A DNA stretch of 64,000 nucleotides. It comes from Microbacterium jejuense (GTDB taxonomy: Bacteria; Actinomycetota; Actinomycetes; Actinomycetales; Microbacteriaceae). Made by a program: the position numbers and the translations under genes. Below are positions 26,592 to 35,552 of the stretch, piece by piece. The stretch covers positions 124,001-188,000 of the forward strand of contig NZ_JAEUAW010000001.1 in the NCBI RefSeq assembly GCF_019511665.1. Reading direction: 5' to 3'. Under the pieces are notes generated by a model that was not told where the DNA came from, searched no databases, and saw only the letters and a list, made by a program, of their open reading frames with translations. Every line of letters begins with the position of its first letter. Positions within the stretch are counted from its first letter, which is position 1.

Positions 26592-27479
26592 TCACGCGAG
26601 GTAGGGGTCGACGAGCAGGGGTCCGCGGATCTCGCGGAGCGTGTCGACGAGCCGGTCCAGCGTCTTGGCGTTCCAGGCGGCGACCTGCAGGTCGTGAGGC
26701 CCGAGGGGCTGCAGCCTGCCGGTGCGGATCCTCACCACCTCCCACTTCGCGGCTCGCAGCGCGCGGTCTTTGCGGCGGTCGGAGTCCTCCTTCTTGCCGA
26801 CGTGCTCGAGCCCGTGGCGGCCGGTACTGTCGTACTCGATCGCCACGCGCAGCTCGGGCAGCAGGATGTCGGGCCACACCTCGAGGTGGTCGAAGAACGG
26901 CCGTGCCACGCGGACGGCGTTGAGCCCGGGGGTCACTGCGAGCCGGGCGAACACGTCGGCGCGCAGCTGCGCCTCGACCGCGGACGCCGGCTTCGGCGCG
27001 CAGTCCGAGAGGAAGGCTTCGCCGGTCGGCAGCTCGGGCGTCTTCGCGCACAGCTGCAGGGTGCGCGGCGGTCGGCGCGGCCGGAGCACGGCGCGGGCGA
27101 CCGGGTTGCTGACCGCGGCGGGCACGGGCGAACCGGGCGGGGTGACCACGTCGCGCATCGGCAGCGCGCGGGCGGGCCGTGCGAGGTCGGAGCACTCCGG
27201 GCACCAGGCGGAACGGCGACGTTCGCGGCCGGGCCGATGGCGCTGCTCGTCGGGGGTGGCGGCGAACTTGTGGCCAGCTTCGCACTGCCACAGCAGCAGG
27301 ACGTCGGCGGCCGGCGGGATCTGGGTCAGCGCGATGCCGGCGTTGAGCTCGGGATGGTACTGGCGGATGAGTGCCGGGAACGACGCCCACGCCTCGCGGT
27401 AGCGGCCGACCGGGTACGGCACCTCGGCGCCCTTGGAGAACTGGCGCCGGGCCCACCACAGTTCGACGCGCTCGGCCAT
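26592..27479 (-). CDS. Zinc-ribbon protein with predicted PD-(D/E)XK nuclease domain
   Basis: 295 residues. The N-terminal half has a Cys pair in WQCEAGHKF and a second in WCPECSD, forming a zinc ribbon. The C-terminal half resembles VSR/DUF559 endonucleases: WPDILLPELRVAIEYDSTGR carries the spaced Asp and Glu-x-Asp residues, followed by a Lys/Arg-rich helix (KKEDSDRRKDRALRAAKWEVVRIR). A TACTGT hexamer lies 6 nt before the start (leaderless). It lies just downstream of the polymerase IV gene cluster's 3' end on the same strand, 42 bp beyond it in reverse order. Substrate unknown. Confidence 0.72.
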   Translation of the reverse strand: MAERVELWWARRQFSKGAEVPYPVGRYREAWASFPALIRQYHPELNAGIALTQIPPAADVLLLWQCEAGHKFAATPDEQRHRPGRERRRSAWCPECSDLARPARALPMRDVVTPPGSPVPAAVSNPVARAVLRPRRPPRTLQLCAKTPELPTGEAFLSDCAPKPASAVEAQLRADVFARLAVTPGLNAVRVARPFFDHLEVWPDILLPELRVAIEYDSTGRHGLEHVGKKEDSDRRKDRALRAAKWEVVRIRTGRLQPLGPHDLQVAAWNAKTLDRLVDTLREIRGPLLVDPYLA

Positions 27480-27521
27480 GAGAGCACAGTAGACGCGGCC
27501 GGCGACATCGCGGGGGGCGGA

Positions 27522-28718
27522 TCATTCGTGCTCCGGAAGCAGTGGCGTGGACCACCCGGGGTCGCGCCCGAGCTGCGCCGCTCGCGCGACGGATGCCGAA
27601 CCGAAACGGTCGCGCACGGCGTCGAGCACCGTGTCGAGGCGGACGCCGTCGTCCCAGTCGATCGGCAGCTCGGGCGGCACGCGGTCGATGCGCCCGAGCT
27701 GCGTGAGCGAGACGCCGATCAGGGTGATCCCGCGGGCCTCGATCTCGGGCTGGGCGGCCGCGAGCAGCCCCTGCGCGACCGTGAGGATGAGCGCCGTGCG
27801 GTCGGTCGGTGCGCGAAAAGAGCGGGAGCGGGTGGCCTTGGCGTAGTCGCCGAAGCGCAGGCGCAGCACCACGGTCCGGCACACGCGGTCCCCGTCGCGC
27901 AGGCGCCGGGCGAGGCGGTCGACGATCTGCGCCAGGATCACCTCCAGTTCGGCGGCGGACCGCGGACGGGTGCCCAGGGCGCGCTGCGAGCCGATCGACC
28001 CACGGCGGCGCGTGCTGTCGACAGGCCGGGGATCGCGCAGCCGCGAGAGGGCGTGCAGGTGCGCTCCCGCCGCCCTTCCCAGCAGCCGCTCGGCGGTCGC
28101 CTCTTCGAGTTCGGCCAGCTGACCGACGGTGCGGATGCCGAGACGGTGCAGCTTCTCGGCGGTCACGGCACCGACGCCCCACAGTCGCTCGACTGGCAGC
28201 GGCAGCAGGAACTCCTGCTCGCGCTCGGGCTCGACCACGAGCAGCCCGTCCGGCTTGCTCACAGCGCTCGCGACCTTGGCGAGGAACTTCGTGCGTGCCA
28301 CGCCGACCGAGATGGCCAGTCCCACCTCGGCGCGCACCCTCTGACGCAGGCGGACGGCGATCTGCTCGGGCGTGCCCGCGATGCGCCGCAGTCCACCGAC
28401 CTCGAGGAAGGCCTCGTCGATCGAGAGCCCTTCGACGAGGGGCGTCGTGTCGCGGAAGATCGCGAAGACGTCCTTGCTCGCAGCCGAGTACGCGTCCATG
28501 CGCGGCGGCACGACGATCGCGTCCGGGCACAGCTCGCGCGCCTGGCGCCCGCCCATCGCCGTGCGCACGCCGCGGGCCTTCGCCTCGTAGCTCGCCGCCA
28601 GCACGACGCCGCCGCCGACGATGACGGGCCGGCCGCGGAGGGCGGGTGCGTCGCGCTGCTCGACGGAGGCGTAGAACGCGTCGAGGTCCGCATGCAGCAC
28701 GGTCGCCTCGCCCCGCAT
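27522..28718 (-). CDS. dinB: DNA polymerase IV (Y family)
   Basis: 398 residues. Catalytic acids are visible in HADLDAFYASVEQ (Asp11, Asp13) and SIDEAFLEV (Asp101, Glu102). The thumb helix-hairpin-helix and little-finger regions follow (WGVGAVTAEKLHRLGIRT). It performs error-prone bypass of DNA lesions. GGAGGGA precedes the ATG at 28718; the longer frame upstream to 29132 crosses the opposite-strand gene and is not credible. The C-terminal tail after residue 350 lacks an obvious clamp-binding motif QLxLF. Confidence 0.92.
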   Translation of the reverse strand: MRGEATVLHADLDAFYASVEQRDAPALRGRPVIVGGGVVLAASYEAKARGVRTAMGGRQARELCPDAIVVPPRMDAYSAASKDVFAIFRDTTPLVEGLSIDEAFLEVGGLRRIAGTPEQIAVRLRQRVRAEVGLAISVGVARTKFLAKVASAVSKPDGLLVVEPEREQEFLLPLPVERLWGVGAVTAEKLHRLGIRTVGQLAELEEATAERLLGRAAGAHLHALSRLRDPRPVDSTRRRGSIGSQRALGTRPRSAAELEVILAQIVDRLARRLRDGDRVCRTVVLRLRFGDYAKATRSRSFRAPTDRTALILTVAQGLLAAAQPEIEARGITLIGVSLTQLGRIDRVPPELPIDWDDGVRLDTVLDAVRDRFGSASVARAAQLGRDPGWSTPLLPEHE

Positions 28719-28844
28719 CGCGCCCTCCCTCCGTGGTCCGCCCCCGGGGCGAAGCATCGCACGAAGGTACGACACGTGCCTAAATCGGCACTGCAGACCG
28801 TCGGCGATAGGTGCGATGCGCCGAGGTGCCTCGATAATGAGGAG

Positions 28845-29246
28845 GTGGAGCCCTGGGAGATGCACGCCTGGTACGCCGACTACCTCGACGCATGCATTCG
28901 CCACGACCTCGCCGCCATCCGTTCGTTCGTCGACCCTGCGGTGCGCCGTTCGCACCTGCCCGGCGGTGCTGACGCGTGGATAGACGACCTCGCGGGGCTG
29001 TTCCGCGGATTCCCGGACTGGCGCTGGCGCCGGATCCAGCTGATCGTCGAGGACGACCGGATCGCCGCGCACGTGCGGGGCAGCGGCACGCATCTGGGCG
29101 AGTTCCGGGGCGTCGCGCCGACGCGCCGGCACGTCAATGTCGCCGAGTTCGCCATGTATCGGATCGCGAAAGGGCGGTTCGTGGAGTTCGCGGCCGCCGA
29201 CACGAGCCTGGAACTGTGGCGCCAGCTGGGCGTCACAGAGCCCTGA
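28845..29246 (+). CDS. SnoaL-like ester-cyclase-fold protein
   Basis: 133 residues with the NTF2-like pattern of SnoaL-type polyketide-cyclase relatives: a first helix WYADYLDACIRHD, then FPDWRWRRIQLIVEDD and the GEFRGVAPTRRHVNVAEFAMYRI strand pair. The GTG at 28845 has a GATAAT hexamer 6 nt upstream (leaderless); ATG 28860 with GGAGG 14 nt upstream is the alternative start. Function is unknown; single-domain members often act on small organic acids. Confidence 0.78.
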   Translation: MEPWEMHAWYADYLDACIRHDLAAIRSFVDPAVRRSHLPGGADAWIDDLAGLFRGFPDWRWRRIQLIVEDDRIAAHVRGSGTHLGEFRGVAPTRRHVNVAEFAMYRIAKGRFVEFAAADTSLELWRQLGVTEP

Positions 29247-29261
29247 TCGGTCCGTTCCCGG

Positions 29262-30401
29262 TCACTGCTGCGGGATGCGGTCGGCGGGCCACCGCAGCAC
29301 CGCGACGGGTTCGCGCTGCGGGCCGTCCGGTCGCGGCTCGCCCGGAGCGAGGTCCTCGACCGAGACGAGCACGCGGGCTCCGGTGAGGATCGCGGCACGC
29401 GCCAGGGCGTCGCCCGCGGGCACGCGACCGAGGCTCGTGGCCGAGTACTCGTCGTCGTCACCCTCCGCGACCCACGGTGCCTCGGCGAGAGCCTCGAGCG
29501 TGCGCTCGGCGTCGGCGATGGACTCGTCCAGCAGCAGCGTGTCCACGCGGGCCTGCTGCAGCGCCGGGGTGATCTCGCGAACCCCGTACGCGCCGCGGCG
29601 ATGGCCCTCGGCCGCCGCGTCGTCGAGTGCTGCGGCCTCGTCCTCGCCGACCGCGGTGCGTGCGGCATCCGCGATCGCGTCATCGACGGGTTCCTGCGAG
29701 GCACCGGCGGCGCGCGTGTTGGCGTCCACTTCGACCACCAGATCGAGCGTCGTCGGGCTGATGCGCTCCAGCAGCAGCCGGCGGGCCTGGACGTCGCCGG
29801 ACACCACGACGAACCGCGGCTGCCGCTCGCGCACCCAGCGGTCGAGCGTCTCGGCGACCTCGTCATGGTTCTGACTCCACACCTCTTCGGTGTGCCGCTG
29901 GTACCGCGCCTGGGACCATCCGCCGACCTGCACCTTGGGCAGGCTGTCGGTGGAGCCCTCGACGTCCTCGGTGCGCTCGGGCGCTGCAGCGCCGGTGTGC
30001 GCGGCCCGGATCGTGGCGCCGTCGCGACCGGTCTCGACGACGAGGTACCCGACGTCGTGCGACAGGTGGCTCAGCAGCGGGATCACAGCAGGCGCCGCAC
30101 GGTGGCTGAATCGCTCGGGCCCGTGGCGCGGTTCGGCGAAGCTCTCATCGAGCTCGACCGTTCCGTCGCGGATCAGCAGGAATCGGCTGGAGGGGCTCGG
30201 GATGCCGGTGGCCCAGGCCAGCGCCGCGTCGAGGGCCTCGACGTCCGCGGCCGGGGCCCCGGCGTTCTCGACGGCCTCGCGCACGGCTCTGCGCCGTGCG
30301 AGCTCATCCGGCTCGGGCAGGTCGCTCGGCCCATCGATGTAGGCGGTCGTCCACGGCCCCTGCTCGGCCAGCAGCCGCTCCAGGTCGAGGGTGTCAGTCA
30401 T
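29262..30401 (-). CDS. Rv2629/Balon-like ribosome-associated factor (baeRF2 family)
   Basis: 379 residues related to eukaryotic release factor 1 domains. The segment VGGWSQARYQRH near residues 159-170 is the hallmark of the bacterial baeRF2 group, in place of GGQ. The C-terminal part is an eRF1-3-like domain (VDTLLLDESIA, ALARAAILTGARVLVS). Mycobacterial relatives (Rv2629, Msmeg1130) have been described as homologues of the ribosome-hibernation factor Balon. The start codon overlaps the end of the upstream small gene by 8 bases, so the two are coupled. Ribosome binding here is inferred. Confidence 0.75.
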   Translation of the reverse strand: MTDTLDLERLLAEQGPWTTAYIDGPSDLPEPDELARRRAVREAVENAGAPAADVEALDAALAWATGIPSPSSRFLLIRDGTVELDESFAEPRHGPERFSHRAAPAVIPLLSHLSHDVGYLVVETGRDGATIRAAHTGAAAPERTEDVEGSTDSLPKVQVGGWSQARYQRHTEEVWSQNHDEVAETLDRWVRERQPRFVVVSGDVQARRLLLERISPTTLDLVVEVDANTRAAGASQEPVDDAIADAARTAVGEDEAAALDDAAAEGHRRGAYGVREITPALQQARVDTLLLDESIADAERTLEALAEAPWVAEGDDDEYSATSLGRVPAGDALARAAILTGARVLVSVEDLAPGEPRPDGPQREPVAVLRWPADRIPQQ

Positions 30402-30612
30402 CGCCGCGCCCTTCGTCGTCGCGCCGCCCTTCGTCGCCGCGGAAGGCGGCCTGCGTCTCTTCCGAGTCGGTGTCGTCGGGGAGCGGCTCGGTCTCGCGGA
30501 AGGGCTCCGCGTGTGCCGCACCGTGCCCCTGCACCATGCCGCGCGTCTCCTGCTCCAGATGGTCGTCCAGGTTCGGACCGTGGGTCATGTTGCCTCGTTC
30601 GCCGCCGGTCAT
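30394..30612 (-). CDS. Small acidic protein, co-translated with baeRF2-like gene
   Basis: 72 residues, rich in Asp, Glu, Arg and Gly, with no hydrophobic core, so probably disordered (MTGGERGNMTHGPNLDDHLE start). GGAGGAG precedes the ATG. Its end overlaps the hibernation-factor-like gene by 8 bases. The N-terminal THGPNLDDHLEQETRGMVQG may be the only structured piece. I do not recognise a family. A stress-related partner of the next gene product is a guess from context. Confidence 0.7.
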   Translation of the reverse strand: MTGGERGNMTHGPNLDDHLEQETRGMVQGHGAAHAEPFRETEPLPDDTDSEETQAAFRGDEGRRDDEGRGDD

Positions 30613-30744
30613 GTCAACTCCTCCGTTCGAGAGCGAGGGACTCGTCGAGTCCTCTCTGCCACGCTCACGCGGAGTGCGCGCGGATGCGACGGGGTTGACA
30701 ATCGCGGCGGCAGTCGTCGACTGCCGGGCTCGGTGGCCGGGGGC

Positions 30745-31155
30745 TCAGGCGTGCGGGACGGCCGCGGCGACGACACCCGCCACGGTGGCGCCGGTCGGCG
30801 TGCGGTACTCGAAGCGGTCGCCCGGCAGCAGCCCTGCGATCGCCTGCCCGAGGGGCGACTCGGGCGAATACACGGCGAGGTCGCCGTCGGCGCCGATGAG
30901 GGAGCGCGAGCCGAGCAGGAACGTCTCGCGCGAACCGTCGGCCGCGAACTCCACCGTGACCCGCATGCCGGGCTCGACGACGCCGTCGTCGGGCCGTGCG
31001 CCGACCTGGGCACGACGGATGATGCTGCGAAGCTCGACGGCCCGTGCCTGCGCCTGGTCGTCGGGAGCGGCCTCGCTCTCGATCGCGTCGAGTTCTTGCT
31101 CCAGGTGACGCAGAGCGTCCTGCGTGAGCCAGATCGGCTCCTCCACAACAGACAC
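30745..31155 (-). CDS. GreA/GreB C-terminal-domain protein
   Basis: 136 residues. A short N-terminal coiled-coil (residues about 10-50) is followed by the FKBP-like C-terminal Gre domain: YSPESPLGQAIAGLLPGD is the family's hallmark. The coiled-coil is shorter than in GreA (about 158 residues) and the tip acidic pair is not obvious, so transcript-cleavage activity is uncertain. It may bind RNA polymerase and compete with GreA, as known for Rnk-like relatives. On the same strand as the baeRF2-like operon, 133 bp upstream. Confidence 0.85.
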   Translation of the reverse strand: MSVVEEPIWLTQDALRHLEQELDAIESEAAPDDQAQARAVELRSIIRRAQVGARPDDGVVEPGMRVTVEFAADGSRETFLLGSRSLIGADGDLAVYSPESPLGQAIAGLLPGDRFEYRTPTGATVAGVVAAAVPHA

Positions 31156-31228
31156 GGCAGACCTCCTCGGCCAGGACAGATGAAGTTCCCGAGCCTAGCC
31201 GGTTTGCCGCACCGGCGGAGTGATCCGC

Positions 31229-31393
31229 CTACTTGCGCTGCTCGAAGGCTCCGGCGGTGATGGGCAGGGCGACGGCCAGCACGATGCACAGCAGTCCGAC
31301 GACGAACAGCAGCGCGGGCAGCGGCGAGGCGAACGAGATCCCCAGCAGCACCATTCCGCCGATCAGCAGGATGAGATAGAGAACGAACAGCAT
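31229..31393 (-). CDS. Small two-span membrane protein
   Basis: 54 residues beginning MLFVLYLILLIGGMVLLG, with two hydrophobic segments (residues about 2-21 and 24-43) and a short basic tail ending EQRK. It is probably an inner-membrane hairpin. A longer frame starts at 31492 but crosses the divergent gene's promoter. No family recognised. Confidence 0.6.
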   Translation of the reverse strand: MLFVLYLILLIGGMVLLGISFASPLPALLFVVGLLCIVLAVALPITAGAFEQRK

Positions 31394-31481
31394 CGACGGC
31401 CCCCTGACTCGTAGCGTTCCTCTCTGCCTACCGCATGACCGACCTCGTGCGCAAAGGGGATGCGCCCGCCAGAATGTCGCC

Positions 31482-31850
31482 ATGAGACTCACGCAGGTCG
31501 CCCAGCGCGCCGATGACCTCGATCGCGCGGCCGCGTTCTACGGGACGCTCCTGGGCAGTTCGCCGACGGCACTGTTCGACCCGCCCGGACTGCTGTTCTT
31601 CGACCTCGACGGGGTGCGGCTGCTGCTGGACCGCAACGCGCCGTCCGCGCTGCTGTACCTGAACGTCGACGATGTGCGGGCCGCGGTCGGCCGGCTTCCC
31701 GAGGGCACAGCGGTCGTCTCCGAGCCGCACGTGATCTTCACCCATGAGGACGACACGCTCGGTCCCGCCGGTCACGACGAGTGGCAGGCCTTCGTGAAGG
31801 ACTCTGAGGGCAACACGGTCGGGCTGGTGTCGTTCGCGCCGCACGTGTGA
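31482..31850 (+). CDS. VOC/glyoxalase-like protein
   Basis: 122 residues of one VOC domain made of two beta-alpha-beta-beta-beta modules: MRLTQVAQRADDLDRAAAFYGTLLG, then GVRLLLDRNAPSALLYLNVDDV, and a C-terminal DSEGNTVGLVSF strand carrying the usual terminal metal-site region. Substrate unknown. A CAGAAT hexamer lies 6 nt before the ATG. Confidence 0.85.
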   Translation: MRLTQVAQRADDLDRAAAFYGTLLGSSPTALFDPPGLLFFDLDGVRLLLDRNAPSALLYLNVDDVRAAVGRLPEGTAVVSEPHVIFTHEDDTLGPAGHDEWQAFVKDSEGNTVGLVSFAPHV

Positions 31851-31962
31851 CCGAGGGATGCCGCACACTGCGCGTCCGCAGGCTCATGGCTCTGGCATCC
31901 TGCCCTTCACAAGTCCATAACATCGGGCAGAATGCACGATCGGGCGGCGTAGCCTTGTCGGG

Positions 31963-33549
31963 ATGAGCGCCTACGTCTCGGCGTTCGAGCTGTTCTCCAT
32001 CGGCGTAGGACCCTCGAGCTCCCACACGGTCGGACCCATGCGGGCCGCCCACGACTTCGCCGTCCGCCTGCGCGAGTCCGGCGACCTGCCGCGGGTGGGA
32101 CGCATCACCTGCATCCTCTACGGTTCCCTCGGCGCCACCGGCATCGGCCACGGCACGCCGGACGCGGTCGTCGCAGGGCTGCAGGGCCTGGAACCCGAGA
32201 CCGTGGATCCGGATGCCGTCCGCGCGGCCTGGACGGCATGGCCCGACGGGCGGCGACTCGAGCTGGCGGGCACGCATCCCGTGCCCTTCGATCGCGCCGA
32301 CATCGTGTTCGCCCCGCGCACGCGCCTGCCGGCGCATCCCAACGCGATGACGCTGGAGGCGTGGGCCGGTCCTGAGGACGGCCCGCAGCGGACGCCGGCC
32401 GCGATCGGCGGCATCCGTTCGACGGGCACCGCCGTCGTCGCCGACCCGAGCCCGGCATCGGATGCCGGCCTGATCGCCCGCGAGACGTACTACTCGGTCG
32501 GCGGCGGGTTCATCCGCCGCGACGGCGAGGCTCCGCAGGTGCGCGCGCACGCGTACCCGCTCGACTTCGCGTCGGCCGAGCAGCTCCTCGAACTGTGCGA
32601 CGAGCAGGGGCTCACGATCGCCGAGGCGGCGCGCATCAACGAGTCCGCGATGCGCGGCGAGGAGGAGGTCGCGGCAGGCCTCGACGCGATCTGGGATGCC
32701 ATGGCCGGCTGCGTCGAGGCCGGCCTGCACGCCGACGGGGTGCTTCCCGGGATGCTCGGGGTCAAGCGGCGCGCGTCGTCGATCCGCGCGCAGCTGGAGG
32801 CCGCCGAGGCCGACGGGCGGCGCGAGCTGCCGGGGGAGTGGCTGGGCGCGTTCGCGCTCGCCGTGAACGAGGAGAACGCGGCCGGCGGCCGCGTGGTGAC
32901 GGCACCCACCAACGGCGCGGCGGGCATCGTGCCGGCGGTCGCCATGTACTGGTGGCGGTTCCTCGCCGACTCCGGTCTGGGCGCCGGCAACGCCGTGACG
33001 CCCTACGGCGAGCTCGTGGGCAGTGCGCTGCTCGGCTACGACGGGCACGTCGCCGCACCCGAGGAGGCCGGCGCCTGGGACGACGAGCACGTGGCCGACG
33101 CGAACCGGCGGCGCGGCATCCGTCGATATCTGCTCACCGCCGCGGCACTAGGATCGCTGTTCAAGGCGAACGCGTCGATCTCGGGCGCGGAGGGCGGCTG
33201 CCAGGCCGAGGTGGGGTCGGCGTGCGCGATGGCCGCCGGCGGGCTCACCGCCGTCATGGGCGGCACGAACCGTCAGATCGAGAACGCCGCCGAGATCGCG
33301 ATGGAGCACCACCTGGGGCTCACGTGCGATCCCGTGGGCGGGCTGGTGCAGATCCCGTGCATCGAGCGCAACGCGATCGCCGCGTCGACCGCCGTCACGG
33401 CGGCGCGACTCGCACTGCGCGGCGACGGGTCGCACTATGTGTCGCTGGACGCGGTGGTCGAGACGATGCGTCAGACGGGCATCGACATGTCGACGAAGTA
33501 CAAGGAGACCAGCGAGGGCGGCCTCGCGGTCAACGTCATCGAGTGCTGA
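31963..33549 (+). CDS. sdaA: L-serine ammonia-lyase (iron-sulphur type)
   Basis: 528 residues. Converts L-serine to pyruvate and ammonia using a 4Fe-4S cluster. The beta domain starts [20 protein letters not shown]. Cluster cysteines are at 413 (GCQAEVGSA), 455 (GLTCDPVGG) and 466 (IPCIERNA), with the 42 and 11 spacing known for the family. The protein is about 70 longer than the E. coli enzyme (454); much of this is an insertion near residues 340-385 in the alpha domain. A TAGCCT hexamer at 31950-31955 lies 7 nt before the ATG (leaderless). Its end overlaps the thymidine kinase gene tail to tail by 14 bp. Confidence 0.93.
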   Translation: MSAYVSAFELFSIGVGPSSSHTVGPMRAAHDFAVRLRESGDLPRVGRITCILYGSLGATGIGHGTPDAVVAGLQGLEPETVDPDAVRAAWTAWPDGRRLELAGTHPVPFDRADIVFAPRTRLPAHPNAMTLEAWAGPEDGPQRTPAAIGGIRSTGTAVVADPSPASDAGLIARETYYSVGGGFIRRDGEAPQVRAHAYPLDFASAEQLLELCDEQGLTIAEAARINESAMRGEEEVAAGLDAIWDAMAGCVEAGLHADGVLPGMLGVKRRASSIRAQLEAAEADGRRELPGEWLGAFALAVNEENAAGGRVVTAPTNGAAGIVPAVAMYWWRFLADSGLGAGNAVTPYGELVGSALLGYDGHVAAPEEAGAWDDEHVADANRRRGIRRYLLTAAALGSLFKANASISGAEGGCQAEVGSACAMAAGGLTAVMGGTNRQIENAAEIAMEHHLGLTCDPVGGLVQIPCIERNAIAASTAVTAARLALRGDGSHYVSLDAVVETMRQTGIDMSTKYKETSEGGLAVNVIEC

Positions 33550-34126
33550 GCGTCGCGCCCTCGAAGTGGCGCCGGCATCGCGCCTGATACGACTCGACGC
33601 CGCCGACCTGCTCGGGCGAGGGCACACGGGCATCCGCGACGTCGCCCGCCGCGATGCGCTGGTGGAACGCGGCATCGGCGCCGCACACTGCGCACACGGC
33701 GGTCAGCTTGAGCACGTCCTCGGCGGTCGCCATGAGCGCCGGCAGCGGCTCGAAGGGCTGCCCGTCGAACGTGACGCACAGCCCCGCCACGATGACGGTG
33801 ACGCCGTCGGCGACGAGTCGCTCGGCGGCGGCGACCAGCGCCGGCCCGAAGAACTGCGCCTCGTCGATCGCCACGATGTCGAGGTCGCGACCGAGCGTCG
33901 CGGCGGCGAGTGCGTCGGCGTCTGCCACCGTGAGCGACGGGACGCGCAGACCCGAGTGCGAGCTCACCTCGCCGGTGCCCCGGCGGTCGTCCAGCGCGTG
34001 GTTGACGAGCTCGACCGAGAGTCCGGCGATGCGCGCCCGCCGGACGCGGCGCAGCAGCTCCTCCGACTTGCCGGCGAACATGGGGCCGGTCACCACCTGC
34101 AGCCGGGCGCGGTCTGGCGTGTGCAT
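33536..34126 (-). CDS. tdk: Thymidine kinase
   Basis: 196 residues of type II thymidine kinase. Walker A is GPMFAGKS at residues 14-21, followed by IDEAQFF for Mg and substrate binding, and the structural zinc site is CAVCG with a later C-x-x-H near the C-terminus (ARCRRHF). It phosphorylates thymidine for salvage. Start 34126 has a TAGTCT hexamer 6 nt upstream. Its last 14 bp are shared with sdaA on the other strand. Confidence 0.93.
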   Translation of the reverse strand: MHTPDRARLQVVTGPMFAGKSEELLRRVRRARIAGLSVELVNHALDDRRGTGEVSSHSGLRVPSLTVADADALAAATLGRDLDIVAIDEAQFFGPALVAAAERLVADGVTVIVAGLCVTFDGQPFEPLPALMATAEDVLKLTAVCAVCGADAAFHQRIAAGDVADARVPSPEQVGGVESYQARCRRHFEGATLSTR

Positions 34127-34190
34127 GGCGCCAGACTATGCGGCCTAGGATCGAACCACCCGCCCCCCCGGAACGTCAGCAAGGATGCCG

Positions 34191-35552
34191 ATGCCCGAAG
34201 TCACGCCTGCGCCCGCCACGTCGCGCGCCCCGCGTCTCTCCGCCCGCACATGGGTGACCGTCGTGGTGCTGGGCCTGGTCGGCCAGCTCGCGTGGACGGT
34301 CGAGAACATGTACCTCAACGTGTTCGTGTACGACACGATCACGGCCGACCCCACGGTGATCGCGACGCTGGTCGCGGCATCCGCCGTCGCGGCGACCCTC
34401 GCGACGATGCTCGTCGGCGCCTGGTCTGATCGCGCCCGCACCCGCCGGCCGTTCATCGCGATCGGGTACGTGCTGTGGGGTCTGACGACCGCGACGTTCG
34501 GCTTCGTGCAGCCGGCGGCGGGGGCGGATGCCGCACTCGCGGTGGGCACGGCGGTCGTCGCCATCGTGGCCCTGGACTGCGTGATGTCGTTCTTCGGCTC
34601 GGGCGCCAACGACGCGGCGTTCAACGCGTGGGTGACCGAGTCGACCGCGCCGTCCAACCGCGGACGCGTGGACGGAGTGCTCGCGATCATGCCGCTCATC
34701 GGCATGCTCGTCGTGTTCGGGGCTCTCGACGGGCTCACGCAGGCCGGCGAGTGGACGCTCTTCTTCGGCGTCGTCGGGCTGGTGACCGCCGCCGTCGGCG
34801 TCGTCGCGTGGTTCGTGGTGCGCGACCCCGATCGCATCGAATCGGCCCAGGGGGCCTACCTCGCGACCGTCGTGCACGGCCTGCGCCCGAGCACCGTCCG
34901 TGCGAACCCCCGCCTGTACCTGCTGCTGCTCGCATACGCCGTCGTCGGCACCAGCACGCAGGTGTTCATCCCCTACCTGATCATCTACATCCAGCGGTAC
35001 CTGCGCATCGACGGCTACGCCATCGTCCTGGGCAGCGTGCTGATCCTCGCCTCGGTCGCAAGCGTCCTCGGCGGACGCGTGATCGACCGCGTCGGCCGGC
35101 GGTACCCGCAAGGGAAGGTGCGGGCGATCCTGCCCTCCGTCGGCCTCCTCGTGGCGGGCCTCGTCGGGATGTTCTTCGTCCGCGACATGATCGCCGTGAT
35201 CGTCGCCGGCACCGTGATGATGGCGGGCTTCATGCTGTCGGTCGCCGCGATCTCGGCCAGCGTGCGCGATGCGACCCCCATCGACCGCGTCGGCATGGTG
35301 CAGGGCCTCCGCATGATCGCGGCGGTGCTCATCCCGATGGTGGCCGGGCCCTTCATCGGCGCGGCCGTCATCGTCGGCGCCGCCGAGACCTACGTCGACC
35401 TCGGCGTGGTGAAGCAGGTGCCGACGCCCTGGATCTTCCCCGCGGCGGCCCTCGTGGCGGCGCTCGTCGTCGTGCCCGTGCTGCTGCTGCGTCGTCATGA
35501 CAGACGAGCAGTGGATGCCGCAGCCGCCGTCGCCGCGGAGGCCCGGGCATGA
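34191..35552 (+). CDS. MFS transporter (probable glycoside importer)
   Basis: About 453 residues with 12 predicted spans. The loop after span 2 has WSDRARTRRPFI, a variant of the MFS signature, as in sugar/cation symporters of the GPH-like and SLC45-like groups. I choose ATG 34191 because AAGGA ends 5 nt before it; ATG 34185 is the alternative. Its stop overlaps the ATG of the GH2 gene (ATGA), so it probably imports the substrate of that glycosidase. Confidence 0.87.
   Translation: MPEVTPAPATSRAPRLSARTWVTVVVLGLVGQLAWTVENMYLNVFVYDTITADPTVIATLVAASAVAATLATMLVGAWSDRARTRRPFIAIGYVLWGLTTATFGFVQPAAGADAALAVGTAVVAIVALDCVMSFFGSGANDAAFNAWVTESTAPSNRGRVDGVLAIMPLIGMLVVFGALDGLTQAGEWTLFFGVVGLVTAAVGVVAWFVVRDPDRIESAQGAYLATVVHGLRPSTVRANPRLYLLLLAYAVVGTSTQVFIPYLIIYIQRYLRIDGYAIVLGSVLILASVASVLGGRVIDRVGRRYPQGKVRAILPSVGLLVAGLVGMFFVRDMIAVIVAGTVMMAGFMLSVAAISASVRDATPIDRVGMVQGLRMIAAVLIPMVAGPFIGAAVIVGAAETYVDLGVVKQVPTPWIFPAAALVAALVVVPVLLLRRHDRRAVDAAAAVAAEARA

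Noticed and set aside
24405..29246. A 1613-codon plus-strand frame
   Set aside because: It runs opposite to six well-supported minus-strand genes and reads as low-complexity Arg/Gly/Val-rich protein. Only the last 134 codons (SnoaL-like) are credible.
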